A stretch of 33,766 nt of DNA, from assembly GCA_964592455.1 (NCBI GenBank), contig CAZQDQ010000002.1, positions 1-33,766 of the forward strand, written 5' to 3'. Below, piece after piece: positions 21,635 to 29,088 of this stretch (position 1 is the first letter of the stretch; each line of letters starts with the position of its first letter). The notes under the pieces are model-generated. The model did no database searches. It was given only the letters and a program-made list of their open reading frames with translations, and was not told where the DNA came from. The DNA comes from MFAQ01 sp964592455. Its GTDB lineage: Bacteria; Patescibacteriota; Microgenomatia; UBA1400; MFAQ01. Both the position numbers and the translations under genes were made by a program.

Positions 21635-21678
21635 TAGATTGTTCTGGTAGCACACTTTTTTTCATTGCTATTCCCATG

Positions 21679-21684
21679 TATCAT
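21679..21684 (+). promoter_or_regulatory. -10 element for the DUF1295 gene
   Basis: TATCAT with 6 nt to the ATG at 21691. It favours that ATG over upstream in-frame starts and predicts a leaderless mRNA. Confidence 0.4.
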
Positions 21685-21690
21685 AAATAC

Positions 21691-22455
21691 ATGGGTCCGG
21701 TCTTTCTGCAAGTTGCTGTTTTAATCTTTGTTTACATGACTATTTGGTTTTCAGTCTCAGTTGCTCTCAAAAGAAACGATGTAGCTGATCTGGCCTGGGG
21801 GCTAGGCTTCATCGCTATTTCTCTCTTTTTAGTTCTCATAAACCCCAACAGTCCAGTTTTAAAACTGGTTTCCTTACTAATATTTTTCTGGGGATCTCGG
21901 CTTGCCTTGCACATCTTCAATCGCTTAATCAACAACAGCGAAGATCCTCGCTACTTAAATTGGCGTAACCAATGGGGGAGTAGTTTTTATCTAAGGTCTT
22001 TCTTCCAAGTATTTATGCTCCAAGGACTGTTTATGTACCTTATTTCTCTCACCATTATTACTTCAACTCAGTCAACAACAACTACTTTAAATTATCAAAT
22101 CATTATTGGCATTATTGTCTGGTATCTCGGTTTTGTTTTTGAATATGTTGGCGACCAGCAGTTAAAAGACTTTCTTAACATGCCCCAAAATCGTGGCCGA
22201 CTGATGACAGAAGGTTTATGGAAATATACTCGCCACCCTAATTACTTTGGCGAAGTTACCCAATGGTGGGGAATTTATATCCTCACCTTTAGTCTCAGCA
22301 CCTGGTACTCAATACTAAGCCCTGCAACAATAACTGTCTTAATTCTATTTGTTTCTGGAATACCATTAACAGAAAAGCATTATTCAAATCGCCCAGACTG
22401 GCAGGAATACAAAGAAAGAACCAGTGTTTTTATTCCCTGGTGGCCAAAAACATAG
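21691..22455 (+). CDS. DUF1295/steroid reductase-like membrane protein
   Basis: This 254-residue polytopic membrane protein has about six to seven hydrophobic segments. The family signature is in the C-terminal third: GLWKYTRHPNYFGEVTQWWG (isoprenylcysteine methyltransferase/5-alpha-reductase type fold), then NRPDWQEYKERTSVFIPWWPK. Relatives include 3-oxo-5-alpha-steroid 4-dehydrogenase-like reductases and ICMT-type methyltransferases; the substrate here is unknown. I start it at 21691 from the -10 spacing; an in-frame extension to 21628 exists. It precedes the redox genes on the same strand. Confidence 0.85.
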   Translation: MGPVFLQVAVLIFVYMTIWFSVSVALKRNDVADLAWGLGFIAISLFLVLINPNSPVLKLVSLLIFFWGSRLALHIFNRLINNSEDPRYLNWRNQWGSSFYLRSFFQVFMLQGLFMYLISLTIITSTQSTTTTLNYQIIIGIIVWYLGFVFEYVGDQQLKDFLNMPQNRGRLMTEGLWKYTRHPNYFGEVTQWWGIYILTFSLSTWYSILSPATITVLILFVSGIPLTEKHYSNRPDWQEYKERTSVFIPWWPKT

Positions 22456-22514
22456 ACAAATAATTATCAGCTAAACAAAAATGATATATTTATCACATAA
22501 TCAATAACAATAAA

Positions 22515-22943
22515 ATGCAAAAAAAGAATTTTATAACCACCACCTCCGTTGAAATGACACGAATTTATTTCGTCTGTTTACTAGCCAACCTGCTAGTTGC
22601 TTTTTTAGCCAACAGAATAGCACCCTTGTCAGTTGTTTTTGGTACGAGCACCTTAACACCAGGTTGGGGAATGTTTCTTAGTATGGGGTCACTATCTTTA
22701 ATTAACCTCCTCATTGTTCCCTTTTTTGAGCAAATACAGCAAGAATTGCAAAGAAACTTAACCCCAAAAGAATGGATGATGGGATACTTTGTTGTAAACT
22801 TTCTAGGGATCTGGCTTATTACCAGATTTGCTGAACAACTTGGTTTTGGGATCTCTGCTTGGTGGGTGGGTGCATTATTAGCCTTAGTTCTGGATTTGTT
22901 TCAAGGTATAGCTATAATGCGTTTTGCCTATGACAAAAAATAG
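22515..22943 (+). CDS. Integral membrane protein, unknown function
   Basis: This 142-residue protein has about four hydrophobic segments (about 16-36, 50-68, 86-105, 115-135). It contains a polar loop FFEQIQQELQRNLTPKEWMMGY and ends MRFAYDKK. It overlaps the start of the thioredoxin-like gene by 20 nt, so it is probably part of the same transcript. I do not recognise the family; a role in membrane redox chemistry is suggested only by its neighbours. Confidence 0.75.
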   Translation: MQKKNFITTTSVEMTRIYFVCLLANLLVAFLANRIAPLSVVFGTSTLTPGWGMFLSMGSLSLINLLIVPFFEQIQQELQRNLTPKEWMMGYFVVNFLGIWLITRFAEQLGFGISAWWVGALLALVLDLFQGIAIMRFAYDKK

Positions 22944-23415
22944 GTCTTTTTACCTCATTCTCTTTCTTGGGGCTATTACTCTAAGCTTAATATTTTTTTA
23001 CCGCCCAAGTGAAAACACATCACCACCAACTAACGAAGATCAGGGAAAACCCCAAACAGCAAGGGAAGTCGCCGATAACACAGAGTCAGAGTTAGAAGGA
23101 TATTTACCCTATACAAATGACAGCTTTGATAGCCAAAGGACTAAGCGTAGAGTTCTCTTCTTTTATGCAAGCTGGTGCACCACTTGTCGCCCCGTCAATG
23201 CGGAGTTTGCTCAAAACAAAAACGAAATACCTAAAGACGTTGTCGTTTTCAGAGTTAATTACAAAGATTCAGATACAGATGAAGCAGAAAAAAACTTAGC
23301 CGAAAAATACAAAATTACCTATCAACATACTTTTGTTCAAGTAAATCAGCAGGGAGAAGTTATTAAAAAATGGAATGGGGGTAACTTAGCCGAGCTGATA
23401 AAGAATGTTAACTAA
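22924..23415 (+). CDS. Membrane-anchored thioredoxin-like protein
   Basis: This 163-residue protein has an N-terminal membrane segment (about 9-25), a low-complexity linker and a thioredoxin fold (about 70-160). The active site is WCTTC in FFYASWCTTCRPVNAEF, and the fold ends with the beta-hairpin TFVQVNQQGEVIKKWNGG. The usual cis-Pro before the hairpin is replaced by His (YQHTFV), which is unusual. It acts outside the membrane in thiol-disulfide exchange. Its stop directly abuts the start of the DipZ-type gene, which should supply electrons. Met3 (22930) is an alternative start. Confidence 0.87.
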   Translation: MPMTKNRSFYLILFLGAITLSLIFFYRPSENTSPPTNEDQGKPQTAREVADNTESELEGYLPYTNDSFDSQRTKRRVLFFYASWCTTCRPVNAEFAQNKNEIPKDVVVFRVNYKDSDTDEAEKNLAEKYKITYQHTFVQVNQQGEVIKKWNGGNLAELIKNVN

Positions 23416-25089
23416 ATGATTCTCTTGGTTTTTTACTCATTCCTTGCCGGCATCATTACAATTCTTTCTCCGTGTATTCTGCCAGTTTTACCCATCGTTC
23501 TCTCTGTCTCAGTTTCAGATAGAAGTGTTTTTAAAAAACAAATTGGCACTATAACTGGTTTTATTTTTAGTTTTACATTTTTTACTCTTTTTCTATCAAG
23601 CCTGGTGAACCTATTTAATATCTCACCAAATGTTCTTCGTAGTTTTTCCATCTTTGTAATAGCCTTTTTAGGTGTTTCCATGCTGTCTGGTACTATCCAG
23701 TCTATTATCGAAAGAATTTTTTCATTTATTGTCAACAAAGTCCCTCATATTTCTAGTGATGGCAGCGGTTACTGGTCTGGTTTCCTAGTTGGTTTATCTC
23801 TTGGTCTGATTTGGACTCCTTGTGTTGGTCCAATTCTGGCATCAGTTATTACTCTTGCACTTAGTGGCACCGTTACTATAAACGCTTTTATTATTACCCT
23901 TGCTTACGCACTTGGCACTGCCATTCCTATGTTTGCAGTTATGGTTGGTGGCAACAAAGTACTCACCAAAATTCCGCTCCTAGCCAAAAACGCTGGCAAA
24001 ATTCAGAAAGTTTTCGGCCTAATCACTATTTTTATTGCTATAGCTTTATACAAAAATTGGGACCGCAGTTTCCAAGAGTGGATATTAAACAAATTTCCCA
24101 ATTATGGAACCTCACTTACTATTATAGAAAGCAAAGGTGACACCTCTTTAATTACCGGTATTAAGAGAAGCGATCCGAGAGTTGACCAAAATAACTTAAA
24201 AGTTATTGCCAAAGCTCCAGATGTTATCCCTGGCGGAGAGTGGCTAAATACAAACACCCCCTTAAGTCTTGCCGGAAACCTGAAAGGTAAAGTCGTTCTT
24301 ATCGACTTTTGGACTTACACCTGTATCAACTGTATTCGTACTTTACCGTATTTAAAAAGTTGGCACGAAAAATACAAGGATAGTGGACTAGTTATTGTTG
24401 GTGTTCACTCACCAGAATTCGAATTTGAGAAGGATATTACAAACCTTTCCAGGGCAGTAGTCGATTTCGAAATAAAATATCCAGTTGTTCAGGACAACTT
24501 CTTTAGCACATGGCGCGCCTACAACAACACATACTGGCCAGCCAAATATCTAATTGACGGTCAAGGAAATCTGCGCTACTACCATTTTGGAGAAGGTAAC
24601 TATAACGAAACCGAAAAAGCGATTCAGGATTTGCTTCTCGAGCTCGGTTCCACACCCAGTGCAAAAATAAACAACCTACAATCCCAAAACTACTCCCAAA
24701 CCCCAGAAATCTATCTTGGTTTTGGTAGAGGGGATGTTGGTTTAACAACCACAAAGGAAAAATACCAAAAACAAGTGGCTCCTAAAAATCTAGGCAAAAA
24801 TCAGGTTGGTTACAACGGTAACTGGCTTTTTTCCAAAGAGTACGCTCAATCAGACGAAGGTTCAGAGCTTTTATTAAACTTTTCTGCCAAAGATGTCTTT
24901 CTTGTCATGCACCCAGAGTCAAAGCCAGCAGAGGTTGAAGTTTATTTGGATGATGTCTTTCAATACAAATTTACCGTCGACAAAAATAGGCTATACGAAA
25001 TTCTAAAACTACCAGAACCAGGAAGACACCTTTTAAAGTTAAAATTTCTAAAAGAAAAAGTAAAAAACTACGCCTTTACTTTTGGCTAA
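23416..25089 (+). CDS. DipZ-type fusion: CcdA transporter, TlpA-like redoxin and C-terminal beta domain
   Basis: This is a 557-residue three-part protein. Residues 1-215 form a CcdA/DsbD-like six-helix electron transporter with SPCILPVLP and WTPCVGPILA, each carrying one redox Cys. A redoxin domain follows (about 255-415) with WTYTCINCIRTLPYLKSWH (CxxC near residues 302-305) and WPAKYLIDGQG, the cis-Pro region. The C-terminal part (about 440-557) is a beta domain like the carbohydrate-binding-like end of mycobacterial DipZ. It should move electrons from cytosolic thioredoxin across the membrane to outside thiols. Its ATG follows the stop of the thioredoxin-like gene with no gap, so the two are a functional pair. 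Confidence 0.92.
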   Translation: MILLVFYSFLAGIITILSPCILPVLPIVLSVSVSDRSVFKKQIGTITGFIFSFTFFTLFLSSLVNLFNISPNVLRSFSIFVIAFLGVSMLSGTIQSIIERIFSFIVNKVPHISSDGSGYWSGFLVGLSLGLIWTPCVGPILASVITLALSGTVTINAFIITLAYALGTAIPMFAVMVGGNKVLTKIPLLAKNAGKIQKVFGLITIFIAIALYKNWDRSFQEWILNKFPNYGTSLTIIESKGDTSLITGIKRSDPRVDQNNLKVIAKAPDVIPGGEWLNTNTPLSLAGNLKGKVVLIDFWTYTCINCIRTLPYLKSWHEKYKDSGLVIVGVHSPEFEFEKDITNLSRAVVDFEIKYPVVQDNFFSTWRAYNNTYWPAKYLIDGQGNLRYYHFGEGNYNETEKAIQDLLLELGSTPSAKINNLQSQNYSQTPEIYLGFGRGDVGLTTTKEKYQKQVAPKNLGKNQVGYNGNWLFSKEYAQSDEGSELLLNFSAKDVFLVMHPESKPAEVEVYLDDVFQYKFTVDKNRLYEILKLPEPGRHLLKLKFLKEKVKNYAFTFG

Positions 25090-25101
25090 ATAAAGATCCC
25101 T

Positions 25102-25131
25102 AAAAAAAAGGCACTCTATTTAAAGAGTGCC
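25102..25131 (-). terminator. Intrinsic terminator for the tRNA-Thr/tRNA-Trp unit
   Basis: On the minus strand: GGCACTCT, loop TTAAAT, AGAGTGCC, eight T. It begins 3 nt after the tRNA-Trp 3' end. Confidence 0.9.
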
Positions 25132-25134
25132 AAG

Positions 25135-25207
25135 CAGGTCTGACAGGATTTGAACCCGCAACCTATCGGTTTGGAGCCGATTGCTCTGCCAATTGAGCTA
25201 CAGACCT
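25135..25207 (-). tRNA. tRNA-Trp (CCA)
   Basis: 73 nt with a full cloverleaf: acceptor AGGTCTG/CAGACCT, D arm GCTC/GAGC with loop AATTGGCA, anticodon arm ATCGG-CTCCAAA-CCGAT (anticodon CCA), variable AGGTT, T arm GCGGG-TTCAAAT-CCTGT with G-U pairs, discriminator G. No CCA is encoded. It follows tRNA-Thr with a 22-nt gap in one transcript. Confidence 0.97.
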
Positions 25208-25229
25208 TAGACTTGTGCCATTGCACAGA

Positions 25230-25300
25230 AGACCCCGGTAGGAATTGAACCTACGACTTGCCGCTTACAAAGCAGCTACTCTACACTGAGTTACGGGGCC
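25230..25300 (-). tRNA. tRNA-Thr (TGT)
   Basis: 71 nt. Acceptor GGCCCCG/CGGGGTC (one G-U), anticodon arm GCTGC-TTTGTAA-GCGGC (anticodon TGT), variable AAGTC, T arm GTAGG-TTCAATT-CCTAC, discriminator T. The D arm is ACTC/GAGT with a 6-nt loop AGTGTA, which lacks the usual GG pair. No CCA is encoded. It is first in the two-tRNA unit. Confidence 0.93.
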
Positions 25301-25319
25301 ACTTTCAAATTACCCGCCA

Positions 25320-25348
25320 AGTATATCTCTATCTCATCAGAAAATCAA
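25320..25348 (-). promoter_or_regulatory. Sigma-70 promoter of the tRNA-Thr/Trp unit
   Basis: -35 TTGATT (25343-25348), 17-bp spacer, -10 TATACT (25320-25325), minus strand. The predicted start is about 13 nt before tRNA-Thr. Confidence 0.7.
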
Positions 25349-25407
25349 TAAATTAAAAAAAAGACACCCGCTTTAATTAAATTGGCTCAGTTCTGATACA
25401 GTTAGTT

Positions 25408-26076
25408 ATGGCCTTTGTCTTTTTATTAATCTCCTTAATTTTCCTTTATTATTCAGGTCGCGTTTTACTTTATCAATTAACCCATCTTGTCCACCGCACT
25501 GGCGGTAGTCGTCGTTTTCTTATTTTCCTTTGGAGCTTAATTTTCCTCCCCGGAACTATTATCCACGAACTCTCTCACTTTTTTATGGCAATACTAGTAG
25601 GTGCCAGAACAGGAAAAATAGAGATCTTCCCAGAATTTTTAGATGAAGACAGCCATGGTGGTATTGCTCTCGGTTCTGTCCAAACCCAAAAACTAAACAT
25701 TATCCAAGGTGTCCTGGTTGGCTTAGCCCCCCTTTTTTTAGGTCTAGGCTTACTAGTCTGGCTTGGCACCTTAATCCTCCAGAGTTACAGCACCACCACT
25801 TATTCTACCCTTATTCTACAAATTTATCTTTTTTTCACAATTTCTAATTCCTTTTTTCCTAGCCGCTCTGACCTTGTCCATGCCATACCAGCAGTCGTTA
25901 CTATGGCCGTTATTAGCGTCATTGCTTGGCTTGTTGGTGTCCAGTTTTCAATTTCTCCAACAAAAGTGGTTATTGAAACTGTCCAAACAATTTTTCTAAC
26001 CACCATAGCAAGCACTTTTTTAAATCTTGCCATTTCCTTTCTTTTGTCACTCTTGCGTAAAGTTCTCCCAAACTGA
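25408..26076 (+). CDS. Membrane protein with HExxH motif (M50-like putative metalloprotease)
   Basis: This 222-residue protein has about five to six membrane segments. The motif HELSH (His53, Glu54, His57) lies in LPGTIIHELSHFFMAILVGARTG at the edge of a hydrophobic helix, as in site-2-type (M50) membrane zinc proteases. A second membrane motif is less clear: SNSFFPSRSDLVHAIPA contains an Asp that could be the third zinc ligand. If active it would cut other membrane proteins or anchors. Substrates are unknown, and it could instead be a non-proteolytic relative. No operon partner is evident. Confidence 0.75.
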   Translation: MAFVFLLISLIFLYYSGRVLLYQLTHLVHRTGGSRRFLIFLWSLIFLPGTIIHELSHFFMAILVGARTGKIEIFPEFLDEDSHGGIALGSVQTQKLNIIQGVLVGLAPLFLGLGLLVWLGTLILQSYSTTTYSTLILQIYLFFTISNSFFPSRSDLVHAIPAVVTMAVISVIAWLVGVQFSISPTKVVIETVQTIFLTTIASTFLNLAISFLLSLLRKVLPN

Positions 26077-26079
26077 CTC

Positions 26080-26108
26080 TTGACCAGCTCACAGATCAAT
26101 GATATCCT
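26080..26108 (+). promoter_or_regulatory. Promoter of the leader ORF/ABC exporter region
   Basis: -35 TTGACC (26080-26085), 17-bp spacer, -10 TATCCT (26103-26108). The predicted start near 26115 is almost at the ATG at 26118. No second promoter with a fair -10 is visible between the terminator at 26257-26282 and the ABC gene at 26330. Confidence 0.5.
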
Positions 26109-26117
26109 ATAACTATT

Positions 26118-26231
26118 ATGAAATTTATGTCGCAAATCATGCTTGCCCTCAAAAGGCTCATACCGCAGCCAGACGGTCTTTTGGGATCAACTCGTACCCC
26201 GGTCTTTGCGCATATTATTTATAATTTCTAA
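26118..26231 (+). CDS. Short leader ORF (37 residues) upstream of an ABC exporter
   Basis: An ATG starts 9 nt after TATCCT and opens a 37-codon frame with a basic, hydrophobic N-terminus (MKFMSQIMLALKRLIPQPDG) and an end PVFAHIIYNF. It is followed after 25 nt by an intrinsic terminator and then the ABC exporter gene. It may be a regulatory leader peptide, a small membrane-active peptide, or a non-coding RNA region with a chance frame. There is no family match I recognise. Confidence 0.4.
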   Translation: MKFMSQIMLALKRLIPQPDGLLGSTRTPVFAHIIYNF

Positions 26232-26256
26232 AGAAAAATCATTAAAATACGCCCAA

Positions 26257-26282
26257 ACGCCGCGGTATAAGCGGCGTTTTTT
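26257..26282 (+). terminator. Intrinsic terminator between the leader ORF and the ABC exporter (possible attenuator)
   Basis: ACGCCGC, loop GGTATAA, GCGGCGT, then six T. It sits between the promoter at 26080-26108 and the Shine-Dalgarno of the ABC gene, so read-through could set exporter expression. Confidence 0.88.
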
Positions 26283-26329
26283 GTGCTCGAAATGCACATG
26301 TACTTTCAAATCAAATAAAGGAGTTCGCT

Positions 26330-28066
26330 ATGCTCAAAAAACTGTGGGTTTTGTTAAAGCCTTTTCACAAGGCTTTCTATCTGTTCATGTTTATTGCCTT
26401 TTGTTATGAACTGGTTCAAATGGCAGCAAGCTATGTTATTAGTCTAGTAGTTACCCTCTTTAGTACAGACGTCAGCTTTTTTATCTGGGCTGCTTTTTTT
26501 GCTGGGTTGCTAATATTCGACGAACTTAGTATGCGCTTAGACAACACTTTCGATTGGCACGTCATTTCCAAACATAGTTTCCCTCTTTACAAATACTTCA
26601 AGTTGTCCGCCATCATTAAGTTTTTAAAACTCGACATTAACTGGCACAAGAAAAACAACTCAGGAACCTTAGTAGGCAAAGTCAGTAATGGTGTTTGGAA
26701 AACAATGGACATTATCGACGCTTTCAGCTGGGAGTTTCTGCCTACTATTATTCAAACAGTTGTTAGCTTAGTGCCCTTACTAATAATCACTCCTTGGGTT
26801 GCCCTGGTTTCAATTGTTGCCTTTGCTGTTTTTGCCTGGATCACCAACAAAGGTAACCAGCTTCGAAAACCGCTAAGAGCCAAAAGGGAAGATTATTACG
26901 AAGAAGAGTGGCGTCAGGCGGTTGCTTCTGTTCAGTCTGTCGAAACTGTTACTATGTTTGGCCAACAGCAAAGGGTTATCAAAGACCAAGAGCTGCTACA
27001 CAACAGCATTGTTGACTCAGCCTTAACTGAATTCCATCGCGGTGTTTTTCTTATTACTCGTTGGCGTATCCGCACTCTAACAGTTGCCCGTCGCCTCATT
27101 CTTGCTATTTGGGTCTATCAATTACTTACAGGTACTATGGATATTGCCAACTTAATTTTTGTTAGTGTTTTAGTCGAACGTCTCTTTTCTAGCTTCTGGC
27201 GCTTTGCCCGTCTTCTAGACCGTGCCACCGAAAACCAAGAAGGGGCAGAAAGACTAATTAATTTGTTAGAAGAAAAAGAGCCAATAGAAACGGGACAACA
27301 CAACTTAAAACCAACAGTAGCTTTAGACATCAACTTAAAAAATGTTTGTTTTGGTTACGATGGCAACTACAGTAAAAAGGATGGTGCTTTACACAATCTC
27401 AATCTTAGTATCCCAGCTGGTCAAATTATTGCTCTAGTTGGTCCTTCTGGGGCTGGCAAAACCACCATCCGCAAAGTAATTACCCGTACTGTTAACTGTC
27501 AAAGTGGTGAAATCAAGGTTGGTGGAGTAAATATAAATGATTGGGACGGCAAAAGTCTTATTTCCCAATTTTCTTATGTTCCCCAAGGTGACGAAGTTTA
27601 CATTTACGACGACACTATTTACCACAACATTACTTTCCCAAATCCAAACGCAACCAAAGATGAAGTGGAAAAAGCAGCAAAACTCGCTGGTATCCATCAA
27701 TTTATTACTGGTCTAAGTGATGGTTACCAAACTCAAGTTGGTGAGCGTGGTATTCGTTTATCTGGCGGTCAAAAACAGCGCATCGCACTGGCAAGAGCCA
27801 TTCTTGCCAATAGACCAATCCTAATTTTAGATGAGGCTACTAGTGCCGTTGACGCTATTACCGAAAGCGAAATCCAAACCAACATGCGTCAAATCTTAAA
27901 AGGTAAAACTGCCATAATTATTGCTCACCGTCTCTCTACCATTTGGAACCTAGCCGACAAAATTGTCGTTATGGACGAAGGTCACATTGTCGAAGAAGGA
28001 ATACACGAAGAACTAGTGGCCAACAACAACCTCTATGCAGAAATGGTTAGACTCCAAACACACTAA
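26330..28066 (+). CDS. ABC exporter half-transporter (membrane domain plus ATPase)
   Basis: This is a 578-residue type IV ABC exporter. Residues 1-320 form the six-helix membrane domain, and 340-578 the ATPase with Walker A GPSGAGKTT, a Q-loop FSYVPQGDEVYIYDD, signature LSGGQKQR, Walker B ILILDEATSA, and the switch His in IIAHRLSTI. It would work as a dimer, probably exporting lipids, peptides or drugs; the substrate is not evident. The ATG is preceded by AAAGGAG at a 6-nt distance. It follows a leader ORF and terminator and ends with its own strong terminator, so it is a single-gene unit. Confidence 0.93.
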   Translation: MLKKLWVLLKPFHKAFYLFMFIAFCYELVQMAASYVISLVVTLFSTDVSFFIWAAFFAGLLIFDELSMRLDNTFDWHVISKHSFPLYKYFKLSAIIKFLKLDINWHKKNNSGTLVGKVSNGVWKTMDIIDAFSWEFLPTIIQTVVSLVPLLIITPWVALVSIVAFAVFAWITNKGNQLRKPLRAKREDYYEEEWRQAVASVQSVETVTMFGQQQRVIKDQELLHNSIVDSALTEFHRGVFLITRWRIRTLTVARRLILAIWVYQLLTGTMDIANLIFVSVLVERLFSSFWRFARLLDRATENQEGAERLINLLEEKEPIETGQHNLKPTVALDINLKNVCFGYDGNYSKKDGALHNLNLSIPAGQIIALVGPSGAGKTTIRKVITRTVNCQSGEIKVGGVNINDWDGKSLISQFSYVPQGDEVYIYDDTIYHNITFPNPNATKDEVEKAAKLAGIHQFITGLSDGYQTQVGERGIRLSGGQKQRIALARAILANRPILILDEATSAVDAITESEIQTNMRQILKGKTAIIIAHRLSTIWNLADKIVVMDEGHIVEEGIHEELVANNNLYAEMVRLQTH

Positions 28067-28073
28067 TTTCCTC

Positions 28074-28101
28074 GCCCCCATCTACTTGTGGGGGCTTTTT
28101 T
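28074..28101 (+). terminator. Intrinsic terminator after the ABC exporter
   Basis: GCCCCCA, loop, TGGGGGC, six T, 7 nt after the stop codon of the exporter. Confidence 0.9.
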
Positions 28102-28118
28102 GTGTCATTCGTTTCAGT

Positions 28119-28124
28119 TAAAAT
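28119..28124 (+). promoter_or_regulatory. -10 element for the ABC-2 ATPase/permease pair
   Basis: TAAAAT with 10 nt to the ATG at 28135. No Shine-Dalgarno is visible, so a very short leader is likely. Confidence 0.35.
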
Positions 28125-28134
28125 AAACCCTTAC

Positions 28135-29088
28135 ATGACATCCTCAAAAAATATCATCGAAGTCAGTGCTCTGGTTAAAAAATACAAAAAATCAGACAAA
28201 CTAGCTGTTGATAATATCAGTTTCACGGTCAAAGAAGGAGAGTTCTTTGCTCTTTTGGGTCCAAATGGCGCTGGCAAAACTACCACTATTTCTATTCTCA
28301 CTACCACTCTAAGTAAAACTTCCGGCACAATAACCATCGCTGGTTTCGACAGCGAAAAAAACTCAGACAAAGTTAGACAATCAATTGGGGTTATTTTTCA
28401 GAATCCCAGCTTAGATCTAAACTTAACTGCCGAAGAAAATATCCGTTTCCACGCTATTCTCTACGGTCTTTTCCCCTTTGCTCTAAGCTATTCCTTCATG
28501 CCGGATGAGTACAAGGAAAAGGTTCTCAAACTCGCCAAGATTTTAGAAATCGAAAAAGACATTTTTAAACCAGTCAAATCTTTCTCTGGTGGCATGAAGA
28601 GAAAACTGGAGATTATCAGAAGTTTAATGCATGACCCTAAAGTTCTATTCTTAGACGAACCTACATCAGGGTTAGACCCGCTAAGCCGCAAGAACCTTTG
28701 GAATTATTTAGAAAAAGTCAGAAGAGAAAACAAAACTACCATCTTTCTTACCACTCATTACTTAGAGGAAGCAGAACAGGCTGACATGGTTGTTATAGTC
28801 AACTCTGGCAAAATAATTACTGCTGGTCCTCCTAAAAAAATCAAAGACGAACTAATTCAAGAGTATTTACTAGTAAAAACAAAACAAAAACAAAAACTAG
28901 AAACCGAACTCAAAACTCAAAAACATAACTTTACTTCTGGGGAAACTTTCAAAATCGATGTTGAAGGCAAAAATGTACACCAGGTAATCAAAAATATTTC
29001 TACCCCCTTAACAGAGATTAAAGTACACATCCCGACTCTAGAAGATGCTTATCTCGAAATCTTAAACAGACAAAATCAAGAAAAATGA
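28135..29088 (+). CDS. ABC transporter ATP-binding protein (DrrA-like)
   Basis: This 317-residue ATPase subunit has Walker A GPNGAGKTTT, Q-loop IGVIFQNPSLDLNLT, signature SGGMKRKLEI, Walker B VLFLDEPTSGLDP, and the switch His in TTHYLEEAEQADM. A C-terminal extension (about 245-317) of mixed strands matches the DrrA/ABC-2 drug or polysaccharide exporter group. The ATG at 28135 is chosen over an in-frame start at 28102 because a TAAAAT lies 10 nt upstream and 28102 overlaps the preceding terminator. Its stop overlaps the permease start by 4 nt (ATGA). Confidence 0.92.
   Translation: MTSSKNIIEVSALVKKYKKSDKLAVDNISFTVKEGEFFALLGPNGAGKTTTISILTTTLSKTSGTITIAGFDSEKNSDKVRQSIGVIFQNPSLDLNLTAEENIRFHAILYGLFPFALSYSFMPDEYKEKVLKLAKILEIEKDIFKPVKSFSGGMKRKLEIIRSLMHDPKVLFLDEPTSGLDPLSRKNLWNYLEKVRRENKTTIFLTTHYLEEAEQADMVVIVNSGKIITAGPPKKIKDELIQEYLLVKTKQKQKLETELKTQKHNFTSGETFKIDVEGKNVHQVIKNISTPLTEIKVHIPTLEDAYLEILNRQNQEK

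Noticed and set aside
26283..26329. A separate promoter for the ABC exporter
   Set aside because: TTGTGC is a possible -35, but no fair -10 lies 16-18 bp downstream. This supports read-through from the leader but does not prove it.
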